11,588 bases of DNA, from the NCBI GenBank assembly GCA_002359055.1, contig DEQC01000044.1, forward strand, positions 2,582 to 14,169, in the 5' to 3' direction. Under the pieces are notes generated by a model, which was not told the origin of the DNA, searched no databases, and worked only from the letters and a program-made list of their open reading frames with translations. The stretch is from Flavobacteriales bacterium UBA3376. GTDB lineage: Bacteria; Bacteroidota; Bacteroidia; Flavobacteriales; Weeksellaceae. The translations under genes were made by a program, and so were the position numbers. Positions 1 through 7,394 of this stretch are shown piece after piece. Every line of letters begins with the position of its first letter. Within the stretch, counting starts at the first letter, position 1.

Positions 1-1241
1 GGCGGTTGAAAGTTTCTAACTTTATCTCTTTCTTCTACTTCTTTTATTTTGGCTTCAACTAAAACAAAATTCTCCTTGAATCTCTTCTGTTTTTTTAGGT
101 TTTTTGTCGTTATATCAGCCTTACACAATTTGATCAAATCATCTAAATCATCGCCTGCATCAAACAACAAACGCCTCAAAGCAGAATCGGTAACATTTTC
201 ATCGATCAAAGATATGGGTCTTGAACTCAACTTTACAATCTTTTGAACATATTTCAAGGGAGCACCTAATGGCAATTTCAACCTTTTGAAAATTCTATAA
301 ATCATTTTTGAGCCAACATATTCATGCCCATGAAATGTCCATCCAACTTTTTTATCGTAACGCTTGGTGGGAGCTTTTCCGATATCGTGCAAGAGTGCTG
401 CCCATCGCAACCAAACATTATCAGTGTGTGGCGATACATTGTCCACCACTTCTAAAGTATGGTAAAAATTGTCCTTATGCTTTTGACCTTCTACTTCTTC
501 GATTCCTTTGAGCGCAACAAGTTCCGGCAAAATATATTGCATCAAATTAGCTTCATCCAACAACTTCAAACCAATCGAAGGTCGATCTGTCATCATGATT
601 TTTTGGAATTCATCCATCACTCTTTCATTGGAAACAATTTTGATACGCTTTGCATTATCTTTGATGGATTGGAAGGATTTTTCTTCAATTTCAAAATCCA
701 ATTGAGCTGCAAATCGAATCGCTCGCATCATTCGCAATGGGTCATCCGAATAAGTCACATCGGGTGCTAAAGGTGTACGAATGATTTTCGCTTCTAAATC
801 TTCAACCCCATTGAACGGATCAATCAATTCGCCAAAAGTTTCAGAATTCAATGAAATCGCCAATGCATTGATAGTAAAATCACGACGTTTTTGATCGTCT
901 TCTAAACTACCATCTTCGACAAAAGGTTTTCTACTATCTTCTGAATAACTTTCTCTTCTTGCTCCGACAAATTCCAATTCTGTATCCTCCCATTTAAACA
1001 TGGCAGTTCCAAATCTTTTGAATACAGACAATTTCGAAGCACCTTTTGCTTTTGAATGAACTTTATTGGCCAAATCAATTCCACTACCTACCACGACAAA
1101 ATCAAAATCATTTTTTTGAGTTCTGCCCAATAGATAATCCCTGACAAATCCACCTACCACATAAACCTCCTGCCCCAATTCGTCTGCTGAGGTTCGGACA
1201 AGCTCAAATGCTTCGTGTGAAAGTGCCTTTTTTAAGTTCAT
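1..1241 (-). CDS. cca: CCA tRNA nucleotidyltransferase (HD-domain type), 3' end outside window
   Basis: Adds or repairs the 3' CCA end of tRNAs in the cytoplasm, using CTP and ATP. About 413 residues are visible; the C-terminus runs off the window, and relatives are around 470 residues. Seen in the translation: a class II nucleotidyltransferase head with GGFVRD (30-35) and the metal-binding DFD (D45, D47), LEFVGARRE (89-97), RRDFTINAL (119-127) and DPLRMMRAIRF (167-177), then an HD phosphohydrolase domain with LLHDIGK (H285, D286) and a following FHGHE. The frame is open throughout. The ATG at 1241 is chosen because the N-terminus aligns with the family and because a strong -7 element lies just upstream, leaving almost no leader. 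The next gene upstream, yrdC, also acts on tRNA. Poly(A) polymerases share the head domain, but the HD domain and Bacteroidota context favour the CCA enzyme. Confidence 0.95.
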   Translation of the reverse strand, partial: MNLKKALSHEAFELVRTSADELGQEVYVVGGFVRDYLLGRTQKNDFDFVVVGSGIDLANKVHSKAKGASKLSVFKRFGTAMFKWEDTELEFVGARRESYSEDSRKPFVEDGSLEDDQKRRDFTINALAISLNSETFGELIDPFNGVEDLEAKIIRTPLAPDVTYSDDPLRMMRAIRFAAQLDFEIEEKSFQSIKDNAKRIKIVSNERVMDEFQKIMMTDRPSIGLKLLDEANLMQYILPELVALKGIEEVEGQKHKDNFYHTLEVVDNVSPHTDNVWLRWAALLHDIGKAPTKRYDKKVGWTFHGHEYVGSKMIYRIFKRLKLPLGAPLKYVQKIVKLSSRPISLIDENVTDSALRRLLFDAGDDLDDLIKLCKADITTKNLKKQKRFKENFVLVEAKIKEVEERDKVRNFQP

Positions 1242-1245
1242 TTTG

Positions 1246-1274
1246 CAAAGGTAAAATTTCAAAGATATTACAAA
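1246..1274 (-). promoter_or_regulatory. Bacteroidota-type promoter for cca, apparently leaderless
   Basis: On the minus strand a TTTG (-33 element, 1271-1274) is followed after 17 bases by TACCTTTG (1246-1253), an exact match to the Bacteroidota -7 consensus TAnnTTTG. Only four bases separate it from the ATG at 1241, so the transcript would start at or within a few bases of the start codon. The promoter lies in the 75-base gap after yrdC, so cca can be transcribed independently of the genes upstream. Confidence 0.72.
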
Positions 1275-1316
1275 AGTTTATCTGATAAGAATTAGCTATT
1301 TTATAATTGCTTTAAA

Positions 1317-1853
1317 TTACTCACGTATAACTTTTACTTGACCATCTTCTGACAATTTAATGATTGAAGATGCCTGATAAAGTGGTTTGAAATTCTCACA
1401 TTCAGGAAATATATAATCGACTCCTTCTTTGATTTTAGTTGAAATCGATTCAAAATCAGTAGGAGAAGGTTCACCTGATAAATTTGCTGAAGTGGAAACT
1501 ATGGGTGAATTTAATTTTGAAATCAGCTTTTTGCAGAACAAATCATTGGTCAGACGAATCGCAATCGTATTGTCTGCCGCCACTAACTCCTTTGGCATTC
1601 CTCTCGGATTATCATAAACTATGGTAATTGGCTTTTCTGACAAATCCATTAAATCCCATGCCAAAACCGGAACGTCGACTATGGATTGCAACATGCGTAC
1701 ACTATCGACCAATATCACAAAAGACTTAGCATCCGAACGATTTTTCAATTGTTGAATTCTTCGAATAGCATCTACATTTTTAACATCACAACCCAAACCA
1801 AAAGTCGTATCGGTTGGGTAGAGAAAAGTTTTATTTTCCAAATCTAGATCCAT
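1317..1853 (-). CDS. L-threonylcarbamoyladenylate synthase (Sua5/YrdC/YciO family)
   Basis: Makes threonylcarbamoyl-AMP from threonine, bicarbonate and ATP, the first step of the t6A37 modification of ANN-decoding tRNAs. The 178-residue protein is a single YrdC domain. LYPTDTTFGLGC (11-22) is the family signature, KNRSDAK (37-43) is the KxRxxxK-type motif of the nucleotide pocket, and STSANLSG (120-127) is the conserved C-terminal motif. The C-terminal Sua5 domain is absent, as in YrdC-type proteins. The N-terminus is about 10 residues shorter than I expect: the helix with a GG turn that usually precedes YPTDT is mostly missing. An in-frame TAA stands three codons upstream of the ATG, so no longer ATG start exists. 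It follows a glycosyltransferase gene after 16 bases and is probably cotranscribed with it. YciO-type function is possible, but the full motif set favours the synthase. Confidence 0.92.
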   Translation of the reverse strand: MDLDLENKTFLYPTDTTFGLGCDVKNVDAIRRIQQLKNRSDAKSFVILVDSVRMLQSIVDVPVLAWDLMDLSEKPITIVYDNPRGMPKELVAADNTIAIRLTNDLFCKKLISKLNSPIVSTSANLSGEPSPTDFESISTKIKEGVDYIFPECENFKPLYQASSIIKLSEDGQVKVIRE

Positions 1854-1869
1854 TGCTAATTACTTTACA

Positions 1870-2808
1870 TTATTCATTTAACACTTTTTTAACCCAAGTC
1901 CTTAAAGAATACTTCTCATAAATTTCATCGGGTACTTGCTCATAATCAATTTCAAAAAACTCATCAGGTATTTCTATATTTTGTTCATTTATTATACAGA
2001 TATTGATAGGATTATAAAAATCATAGTTTTTTATATCTGCATTAGTAGTAATTATTTTTTTTTCATTACCTAATGCCTCATAGGGTCTAAAACTAAGACC
2101 ACTTTGATCATTTCGCTTAATATCCAAAATCACCTTAGCATCTTGAATTAATTTCATTGTTTCAGAGGTATCTATAGAATGTTTATTTATTTTAAAATTT
2201 TTTAAATTTTTAATCTTAGAAGTTCTTAATTGAAAATTATAGGAAATACCTTTTTTGTTAAAATATTCAGCTAACCTTTTTGTAACTTCCAATCGGTGAT
2301 CTGATGAACTTATATTAAAAACCATATATTTATAATCACGGCTTCTATATTTTTCCGTGGGAATAAAATTATTTAAGAAAGTGAAATTTTCATTTTTACA
2401 ATCTTCTGGGTCATATGAGTAAATTTTATCAAAATATTGAATAACATTTCTTTGACGAGGCATTTTACCCAATCCATCAAAAAAGAAAGCAATGTATTCT
2501 TTAGAAATAGATTTTAAAAATATGTGTGTTTTTCCAAGCATATATTGCCCATGTACAATTAAAATCTTATCAAACTTTTGATTTTTAAGATTTTCCACTA
2601 AAAATTTATGCCTATACTCCTTCTTTTCATTTATTCCGAAAATCTTCTTAATCCCCGATAACAAATGATAGAATTTATTTTTATATGAATACTTAAAAGG
2701 AGGTCTGTCATAATAGAAATAAACAACTTTATGACCTTGATTTTTCATTTCTTCAACAGCATAATCCAAGTAACCAAATGTGTAACTTGAAATTAATAAA
2801 ACTTTCAT
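1870..2808 (-). CDS. Predicted GT-B-like glycosyltransferase of a surface-polysaccharide locus
   Basis: A 312-residue cytoplasmic protein without signal peptide or clear membrane segment. The N-terminus (MKVLLISSYTFGYLDYAVEE) has a Rossmann-like opening strand, and a second such unit is around KILIVHGQYM (81-90). The C-terminal stretch 226-270 (ILDIKRNDQSGLSFRPYEAL, then ITTN and YDFYNPINI) resembles the nucleotide-sugar-binding half of GT-B enzymes, with E244 placed like the usual donor-binding glutamate. From memory such proteins appear as lipopolysaccharide biosynthesis or CgeB-like proteins; I cannot name donor or acceptor. It lies 62 bases after a broken glycosyltransferase gene and 16 bases before yrdC on the same strand. 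Base composition is strikingly low in GC (9 of 60 bases at 2161-2220, against 27 of 60 in yrdC at 1561-1620), which hints at a separate origin. Glycosyltransferase assignment is inference from weak motifs and context. Confidence 0.62.
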   Translation of the reverse strand: MKVLLISSYTFGYLDYAVEEMKNQGHKVVYFYYDRPPFKYSYKNKFYHLLSGIKKIFGINEKKEYRHKFLVENLKNQKFDKILIVHGQYMLGKTHIFLKSISKEYIAFFFDGLGKMPRQRNVIQYFDKIYSYDPEDCKNENFTFLNNFIPTEKYRSRDYKYMVFNISSSDHRLEVTKRLAEYFNKKGISYNFQLRTSKIKNLKNFKINKHSIDTSETMKLIQDAKVILDIKRNDQSGLSFRPYEALGNEKKIITTNADIKNYDFYNPINICIINEQNIEIPDEFFEIDYEQVPDEIYEKYSLRTWVKKVLNE

Positions 2809-2870
2809 TGACTGTTATTTTTAAATAAAACTAATTTCTTCTTAATTTTCAATTTAAACAATTTAAATCC

Positions 2871-3565
2871 TCATTTTTTACGATGATTTCCTAACCAATA
2901 AATATAACAATTCCTTCTACGTATATCACCTGGAATAAAAAAATATTGGAAATCATTTTTCCATGCAACATAATTGAAACTTAATTGATCTCTTTTACTG
3001 AAATTCAAAACCATATCCCATCAATCTTCCATAACTTTTATTATAGTAGTACAGTTATGTCTACGAACAAGACAACTTCCTTTTATTAATCCATTATTCG
3101 ATGGATAGCCATTAGATTTTAAATGTTGAATACATCTCTTCATTACATCCTCATCGTCCTTGTAAACTCCAGTCTTACGGAGTTCTAAAATTGTTTCATA
3201 TTCTTCATAAATGCATGTACGACTATCAGGACTAGTAAATTCATGAGAAAAAACGGCCATAAGATCTTTGCAAAGAAACGATCATCCAATTCATTCAAAT
3301 TTCCAATAATTAGGTAATTAGCATCTAAATAAATACTTAAATCATAATTCCCTAAAGATTTATCAGGATAAATTTTATAGTAACGATTAGATCGTATAAA
3401 ATCATCTTTTATTAGTGCCTCTACAATTATAGTTTTCCATGGCTTCACTTTTAAATGTGGTTTATCAGTAAAACAAATATAGTCGAATCCTTTTATTATT
3501 TTTTGAAGAATGAGGTTTGAATAATTTTTGGAAATTGCTGTATGAGTAACTTCTTTATTTCTCAT
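2871..3565 (-). pseudogene. Broken TOD1/MUCI70-type (DUF616) glycosyltransferase: one frameshift plus one nonsense codon
   Basis: Remnant of a roughly 231-residue protein. The first frame runs from the ATG at 3565 with CFTDKP (31-36), NRYYKIYP (60-67) and IYLDANYLIIGNL (78-90), typical of this family, to about base 3268. The homologous reading then moves to another frame: CIYEE, LVRRHN and KVMED, ending in TGA at 3021-3023. The change of frame fits loss of one A from the run at 3267-3269; adding one A restores FFAKDLMAVFSH. The TGA sits where the family has the second-last W of a DWW-type motif, and the same frame continues for 49 codons with WDMVLNFSKRDQLSFNYVAW to a final TGA at 2871-2873. 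Two independent lesions make a functional product unlikely; sequencing or assembly error is the alternative. It begins 13 bases after the upstream GT4 gene, so it was part of the same operon. Confidence 0.85.
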
Positions 3566-3578
3566 ATTAATTTACACT

Positions 3579-4631
3579 TCAACTTCTATAACATTCCAAA
3601 TATGATTTAGCTGAACTTTCCCAATTAAAATAAGAAGCACGTTCTTTCAACTTATTTTTATAGAAGGATGGATTGTTCTGAAATTCATTCAATTTTTCAA
3701 AAAGAATCTCTTTCATATATTCAGGATCGAAATTTTCCCAATAAAATGCCACCTCTCCTCCTATCTCTGGTAGAGAACCTAATTTGGATAAAAATACTGG
3801 TTTACCGAATCGCATAGCTTCAATCGGCGGAAGTCCAAAACCTTCACCAATCGAGGGAAATAAAAAAGCTGTACAGTTTTTCATATAATATTGCTTCGCT
3901 AATTCACTGATTCTACCAATCATGAAAACACGATTCTCTAAATTTAACTCCTTTATCAACATTCGAACTTCGTTACCATTTAATGTATTTTCATTTCCTG
4001 ATAATATTAAATTGTAATCTTTTATTAAACTCATCATCCTAACCAAGGACTTAAAGTTCTTTTTTTGTTGAAAAACTCCTATTGAATAAAAAAAAGGTTT
4101 ATCAATAGAGACATGTGGAATAAATTCAGACGTATTGAGGGTTTCTGTTATAGGATTTCCATTATAAATTATCTTTTCATTAATTTTCGGTACATCAAAA
4201 AATTTATGTGTTTGTGTTCTCGCATATTCAGAAACATAAGTAATTTCATCAGTTCTATTCAATTTGTTCTCAAACTCTTTAACTCTTTTATTATTTGGAG
4301 GATCTTCTGCAAAATTCACATCATGAACAGTTAATATGTATTTATTTGGGCAGGTCAATGGCTCAACTTTTATGTTTTGATTCATACAATGCCAAACGTC
4401 GTACTTTCCTGACACTCCCCACCAACTATGTCTTTGGAGCGATAAATAACGATTATAACCAAATACTTCCCCAAATTCACTCTTGATAGAAGAAATGTTC
4501 TTTACGTTAAGTATTAATTTTAAATCTGTTGGATTAATATCTGCAAATGCTTTGATCAAAGAATAATTAAAAACACCAAATCCAGATGCTCGATTTTTTA
4601 TATTATGTGACTCAAGAAAGACTTTTTTCAT
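3579..4631 (-). CDS. GT4-family glycosyltransferase
   Basis: Probable retaining glycosyltransferase of CAZy family GT4 (GT-B fold), moving a sugar from a nucleotide donor to a growing lipopolysaccharide or surface-glycan chain at the cytoplasmic face of the inner membrane. Length is 350 residues. Seen: a glycine-rich N-terminal acceptor loop (SGFGVFNYS, 16-24), TVHDVNF (101-107), the inter-domain segment SIGVFQQKKN (183-192) and the donor-binding FPSIGEGFGLPPIEA (259-272 approx.), which contains the E-x7-E pattern. No transmembrane segment is apparent. It is the first gene of a minus-strand run followed by a broken glycosyltransferase, another predicted glycosyltransferase, yrdC and perhaps cca. 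It ends in TGA, which shows that TGA is read as stop here. Donor and acceptor cannot be inferred. Confidence 0.92.
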   Translation of the reverse strand: MKKVFLESHNIKNRASGFGVFNYSLIKAFADINPTDLKLILNVKNISSIKSEFGEVFGYNRYLSLQRHSWWGVSGKYDVWHCMNQNIKVEPLTCPNKYILTVHDVNFAEDPPNNKRVKEFENKLNRTDEITYVSEYARTQTHKFFDVPKINEKIIYNGNPITETLNTSEFIPHVSIDKPFFYSIGVFQQKKNFKSLVRMMSLIKDYNLILSGNENTLNGNEVRMLIKELNLENRVFMIGRISELAKQYYMKNCTAFLFPSIGEGFGLPPIEAMRFGKPVFLSKLGSLPEIGGEVAFYWENFDPEYMKEILFEKLNEFQNNPSFYKNKLKERASYFNWESSAKSYLECYRS

Positions 4632-4652
4632 TAGCTATTCTGTGTGTAAAAA

Positions 4653-4670
4653 CAAATTTATTCAAATATA
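4653..4670 (-). promoter_or_regulatory. Two candidate -7 elements for the glycosyltransferase operon
   Basis: In the 87-base divergent gap the minus strand holds two exact TAnnTTTG matches: TATATTTG (4663-4670) and TAAATTTG (4653-4660), about 22 to 32 bases before the ATG at 4631. Neither has a clear TTTG -33 element at 17-23 bases, and such strings are not rare in AT-rich DNA, so which one works, if either, is open. Confidence 0.35.
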
Positions 4671-4696
4671 TATTATTCCGACTAAAATACTATCCT

Positions 4697-4704
4697 TATT
4701 TTTG
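4697..4704 (+). promoter_or_regulatory. Candidate -7 element for the kinase-DUF3857 gene pair
   Basis: TATTTTTG matches the Bacteroidota -7 consensus TAnnTTTG and ends 14 bases before the ATG at 4719, implying a leader of about 10 bases. A convincing -33 TTTG is not visible at the right distance. No purine-rich ribosome-binding site precedes the start, which is usual in this phylum. Confidence 0.45.
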
Positions 4705-4718
4705 CCCAAATCATTTTC

Positions 4719-5480
4719 ATGACTTTTATAGTTAATCCTAAGTTCGAAAGGTATAAATCTGAAATATTGACTGCTTTTGATCAATTCAATCAAACCGGAG
4801 AGAATTACATGATAGGCGAAAGAAACCGAATCAAACTCTTTCAAATCAATTCTTATACAGTCAATATTAAATCGTTCAAAATCCCAAACAAACTCAATCA
4901 ACTGGTTTACAAATACTTCAGAAAATCCAAAGCCAAAAGATCCTATGAATTCGCATTGATTTTATTGGAAAAAGGAATCGGCACTCCTCAACCGATTGCT
5001 TATCAAGAAACTTTTGGTGGTTTGGGATTGCAAAAAAGCTTTTATGCAAGCGAACATCTAAATTACGATTTGACATATAGAGAATTGGTCGAAATTGAAA
5101 ATTATCCTGATCACGAAAATATTTTGAGACAATTCACTCAATTTTGCTACAAACTGCATGAAGAAGGTGTGGAATTCAAAGATCACTCACCTGGAAACAC
5201 ACTCATTAAAAAAGTTTCCGATGATCGATATGAATTCTTTTTAGTAGATTTAAACCGAATGAAATTTCATAATTCTATGGATATTAAACTCAGAATGAAA
5301 AATTTATCAAGACTTACACCCAAAAAAGAAATGGTGAGAGTTATGGCCGATGAATATGCTAAAATTTCTAATCAAAATTCTGAAGATTTATTCAATCTGC
5401 TTTGGGGGTTCACATCGAAATTTCAATTTAAATTTCATAGAAAACAAAAATTCAAAAAAAAGTTAAAATCGCTTTTTTAG
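4719..5480 (+). CDS. Lipopolysaccharide kinase-like protein (WaaP/Kdo kinase, InaA-like family)
   Basis: Predicted cytoplasmic or membrane-peripheral sugar kinase of the WaaP/KdkA type, which phosphorylates inner-core lipopolysaccharide sugars using ATP. The 253-residue protein shows an atypical protein-kinase fold: VNIKSFK (48-54) supplies the ATP-contacting lysine, probably K51; YEFA (76-79) gives the matching helix-C glutamate E77; FKDHSPGN (153-160) is the catalytic loop with D155 and N160; FLVDLNRM (174-181) replaces the DFG segment with D177 as metal ligand. All key residues are present, so it should be active. The C-terminus is very basic (FKFHRKQKFKKKLKSLF), suited to contact with membrane phosphates. 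It is divergent from the glycosyltransferase operon and 12 bases ahead of a secreted DUF3857 protein. The exact substrate (Kdo, heptose or another glycan sugar) is not readable. Confidence 0.82.
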   Translation: MTFIVNPKFERYKSEILTAFDQFNQTGENYMIGERNRIKLFQINSYTVNIKSFKIPNKLNQLVYKYFRKSKAKRSYEFALILLEKGIGTPQPIAYQETFGGLGLQKSFYASEHLNYDLTYRELVEIENYPDHENILRQFTQFCYKLHEEGVEFKDHSPGNTLIKKVSDDRYEFFLVDLNRMKFHNSMDIKLRMKNLSRLTPKKEMVRVMADEYAKISNQNSEDLFNLLWGFTSKFQFKFHRKQKFKKKLKSLF

Positions 5481-5492
5481 ACAAAATTAACC

Positions 5493-7394
5493 ATGAGAAC
5501 TTTTACAACGCTTTTATTTTTTCTTATTACTGTTCAGTTAATGAGTCAAACCAGCTCTAATACAAGATGGGGAAGAGTTTCTGAACACGAAATCAATTAC
5601 AATCAAGTACCATTCGAACCTGAAGCAGCTGCAGTAATCCTCTATGAAGAAGGTGAAACTGAATTGAAAAATAGTTTCGACACTAAAATTTATAAAAGAA
5701 TTAAAATCCTGAACGAAAATGGAATCGAAGCTGCCAATCAAATCATACAGTATTATAGCTATAAAAACTTGGAGGAAATCAGAAATTTCAGGGCTCAAAC
5801 CATCAATATAATCAATGGTGAAACTGTAATTTCAACAGTTGATAATCAATCCATTTTCGACCAACAAATGAATGATTATTGGTCCGTTAAAAAATTTACT
5901 TTCCCAAATGTTCAAGTCGGATCCATCATTGAATTTCGATATACACTTGTTAAAAAAAATTTTTTATACATAGATGCTTGGCGGTTTCAGCACGAATATC
6001 CGACCCTGTACAGTTCTTACAACATCAGCAACCAAAGTAGTTTCGATATGAACTTTTGGGCAATTGGTGAAAAACTGATTGAATATTCAAAAAACAATCG
6101 TCAACGAAATTCTAATCGATGGATTTTGACCAATGTTCCAAGTTATAATACCATCGATTTTGTTTACAATCGAGAAGATGTATCGGAAAGAATTGCACTT
6201 CAAATCAAAGAGTTAAACGTTGCCAATAAAACTTTCTTTGACGATCAAACCCGAAGACAATTCATCAATGATTGGAAATCGCTGAATGAAATGTTGGCCA
6301 AAACTTTGAATGGATATAGAAATAATTCTGCTGCGAGAAATGAAGCTTCCAAAATTTCTGATGGAAAAAATCAAAAGGAAACTTTATTAAATACTTACAA
6401 TTATTTCAAAGACAACTTTCAATGGAACAACTACATTGGTGTAAGTCCAACAAAAAACAATAGACAAGTGATAGATGAAAAATCTGGCAGCAACGCAGAT
6501 TTGAATTTATTGTTCAACAACATTTTAAAACAAAAAGATATAAAAGCTGATTTAGTTGCAATCAGCGGTAGAAACAAAGGAAAACCTATTCCTAATTTTG
6601 CTTATATCGGACAATTCGATCGTTTGATCAATTTAGTTCATCTAAATGATGGTGAAAAAGTTGTCATCGATGCATCAGATTTGAAATTCGATATGGGATA
6701 TATGCCGTTGAACAATTTCAATTATTTTGGATTGATTGTAGAACAAGGAGGCGACAGTTTCGTCACTTTGCAAATGCCAATTTCTACTTATGAAAGCCAA
6801 CAGATTTACAACATCAGAAACAATCAATTGAACCTTACAAAAACAGATAAAACCAATGGGTATTTCAAAGAAAATTCAAAAAATGATTTACCCAAAGGAA
6901 CGAGAGAAGTTTCGAACATCAATAACTCAGTTAATATTTTGATGGATGAAATCAATCGTCAAAGTCGTTTATCTGATGATGGAACGCATGAATTGATCAG
7001 AACCTCTTATATCGCAAATTCAGAATTGAACCAAGCTTTTTTAAGCATAGAAAATCCATTGAAAAATATACTTTCAGATTATACTTTCAAGGAAACTGAA
7101 AGAAACAGAGCTTTGGAATTCAACTTCCCATATTTTTATAAAATCAATGTGGTTATTCCAAAAATCGATGGATATGAATTTGAAATTCCTCATCAATTCA
7201 ATCAACATTTAGAAAGCGTTGAAGGCAAATTGGCGTATTATCAAAATGCAGAAAAACAAACGGATAAACTCATATTGAGTTTTGAATTATTGTTAAATGA
7301 TTCGGTATTTGAAAGTAATTATGAAGCAATTAAAAACTTCTTCGAACAAGCAAATTCTCACGCTCAAAAAGCAATTGTATTGAAAAGAAATTAA
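5493..7394 (+). CDS. Secreted DUF3857 / transglutaminase-fold protein, probably catalytically inactive
   Basis: A 633-residue exported protein. Residues 1-19 form a signal peptide (MR, then a hydrophobic core TLLFFLITVQLM, cleavage near SQ-T); no lipobox and no later membrane segment are seen, so it should be soluble in the periplasm or secreted. Residues of about 35-230 match the beta-rich DUF3857 domain (IYKRIKILNENGIE, then FPNVQVGSIIEFRYTL). A transglutaminase-like core spans about 290-400, and the C-terminal 200 residues resemble the DUF3858-type beta domain. In the core, the segment that should read G-x-C-x-D reads GSNAD (332-336), with Asn334 for Cys, and the expected NH of the histidine strand reads FDRLIN (375-380), with Arg377 for His; the acidic residue in VIDASD (391-396) remains. 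I infer a binding or structural role. It follows the kinase gene after 12 bases, and its stop codon overlaps the stop of the convergent gene. Confidence 0.87.
   Translation: MRTFTTLLFFLITVQLMSQTSSNTRWGRVSEHEINYNQVPFEPEAAAVILYEEGETELKNSFDTKIYKRIKILNENGIEAANQIIQYYSYKNLEEIRNFRAQTINIINGETVISTVDNQSIFDQQMNDYWSVKKFTFPNVQVGSIIEFRYTLVKKNFLYIDAWRFQHEYPTLYSSYNISNQSSFDMNFWAIGEKLIEYSKNNRQRNSNRWILTNVPSYNTIDFVYNREDVSERIALQIKELNVANKTFFDDQTRRQFINDWKSLNEMLAKTLNGYRNNSAARNEASKISDGKNQKETLLNTYNYFKDNFQWNNYIGVSPTKNNRQVIDEKSGSNADLNLLFNNILKQKDIKADLVAISGRNKGKPIPNFAYIGQFDRLINLVHLNDGEKVVIDASDLKFDMGYMPLNNFNYFGLIVEQGGDSFVTLQMPISTYESQQIYNIRNNQLNLTKTDKTNGYFKENSKNDLPKGTREVSNINNSVNILMDEINRQSRLSDDGTHELIRTSYIANSELNQAFLSIENPLKNILSDYTFKETERNRALEFNFPYFYKINVVIPKIDGYEFEIPHQFNQHLESVEGKLAYYQNAEKQTDKLILSFELLLNDSVFESNYEAIKNFFEQANSHAQKAIVLKRN

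Noticed and set aside
49..770. Open frames on the plus strand opposite the cca gene
   Set aside because: They have no recognisable motifs and lie antisense to a clear, fully motif-supported CCA enzyme.
902..1084. Minus-strand 60-codon frame beginning MELIWPIKF
   Set aside because: It lies in another frame inside cca, whose own frame is unbroken here and carries the family motifs.
2809..2870. Possible promoter in the gap before the GT-B-like gene
   Set aside because: There are near matches such as TAAATTGT, but no exact TAnnTTTG, and the region is simply AT-rich.
3021..3023. TGA read as Trp or selenocysteine in the DUF616 gene
   Set aside because: The adjoining GT4 gene ends naturally in TGA, so TGA is a stop here; the position is Trp in the family, not Cys; and a separate frameshift also breaks the gene.
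3266..3271. Programmed frameshift or phase-variable tract in the DUF616 gene
   Set aside because: The run is only three A bases, with no slippery heptamer or long repeat, and the second lesion downstream would still end the protein.
4113..4486. Plus-strand frames opposite the GT4 gene
   Set aside because: No motifs, and antisense to a well-supported glycosyltransferase.
4662..4901. Minus-strand 79-codon frame over the start of the WaaP-like gene
   Set aside because: It covers the divergent promoter region and the kinase N-terminus and shows no family features.
5538..5798. Minus-strand frame opposite the DUF3857 gene start
   Set aside because: Antisense shadow of the signal peptide and DUF3857 coding region.
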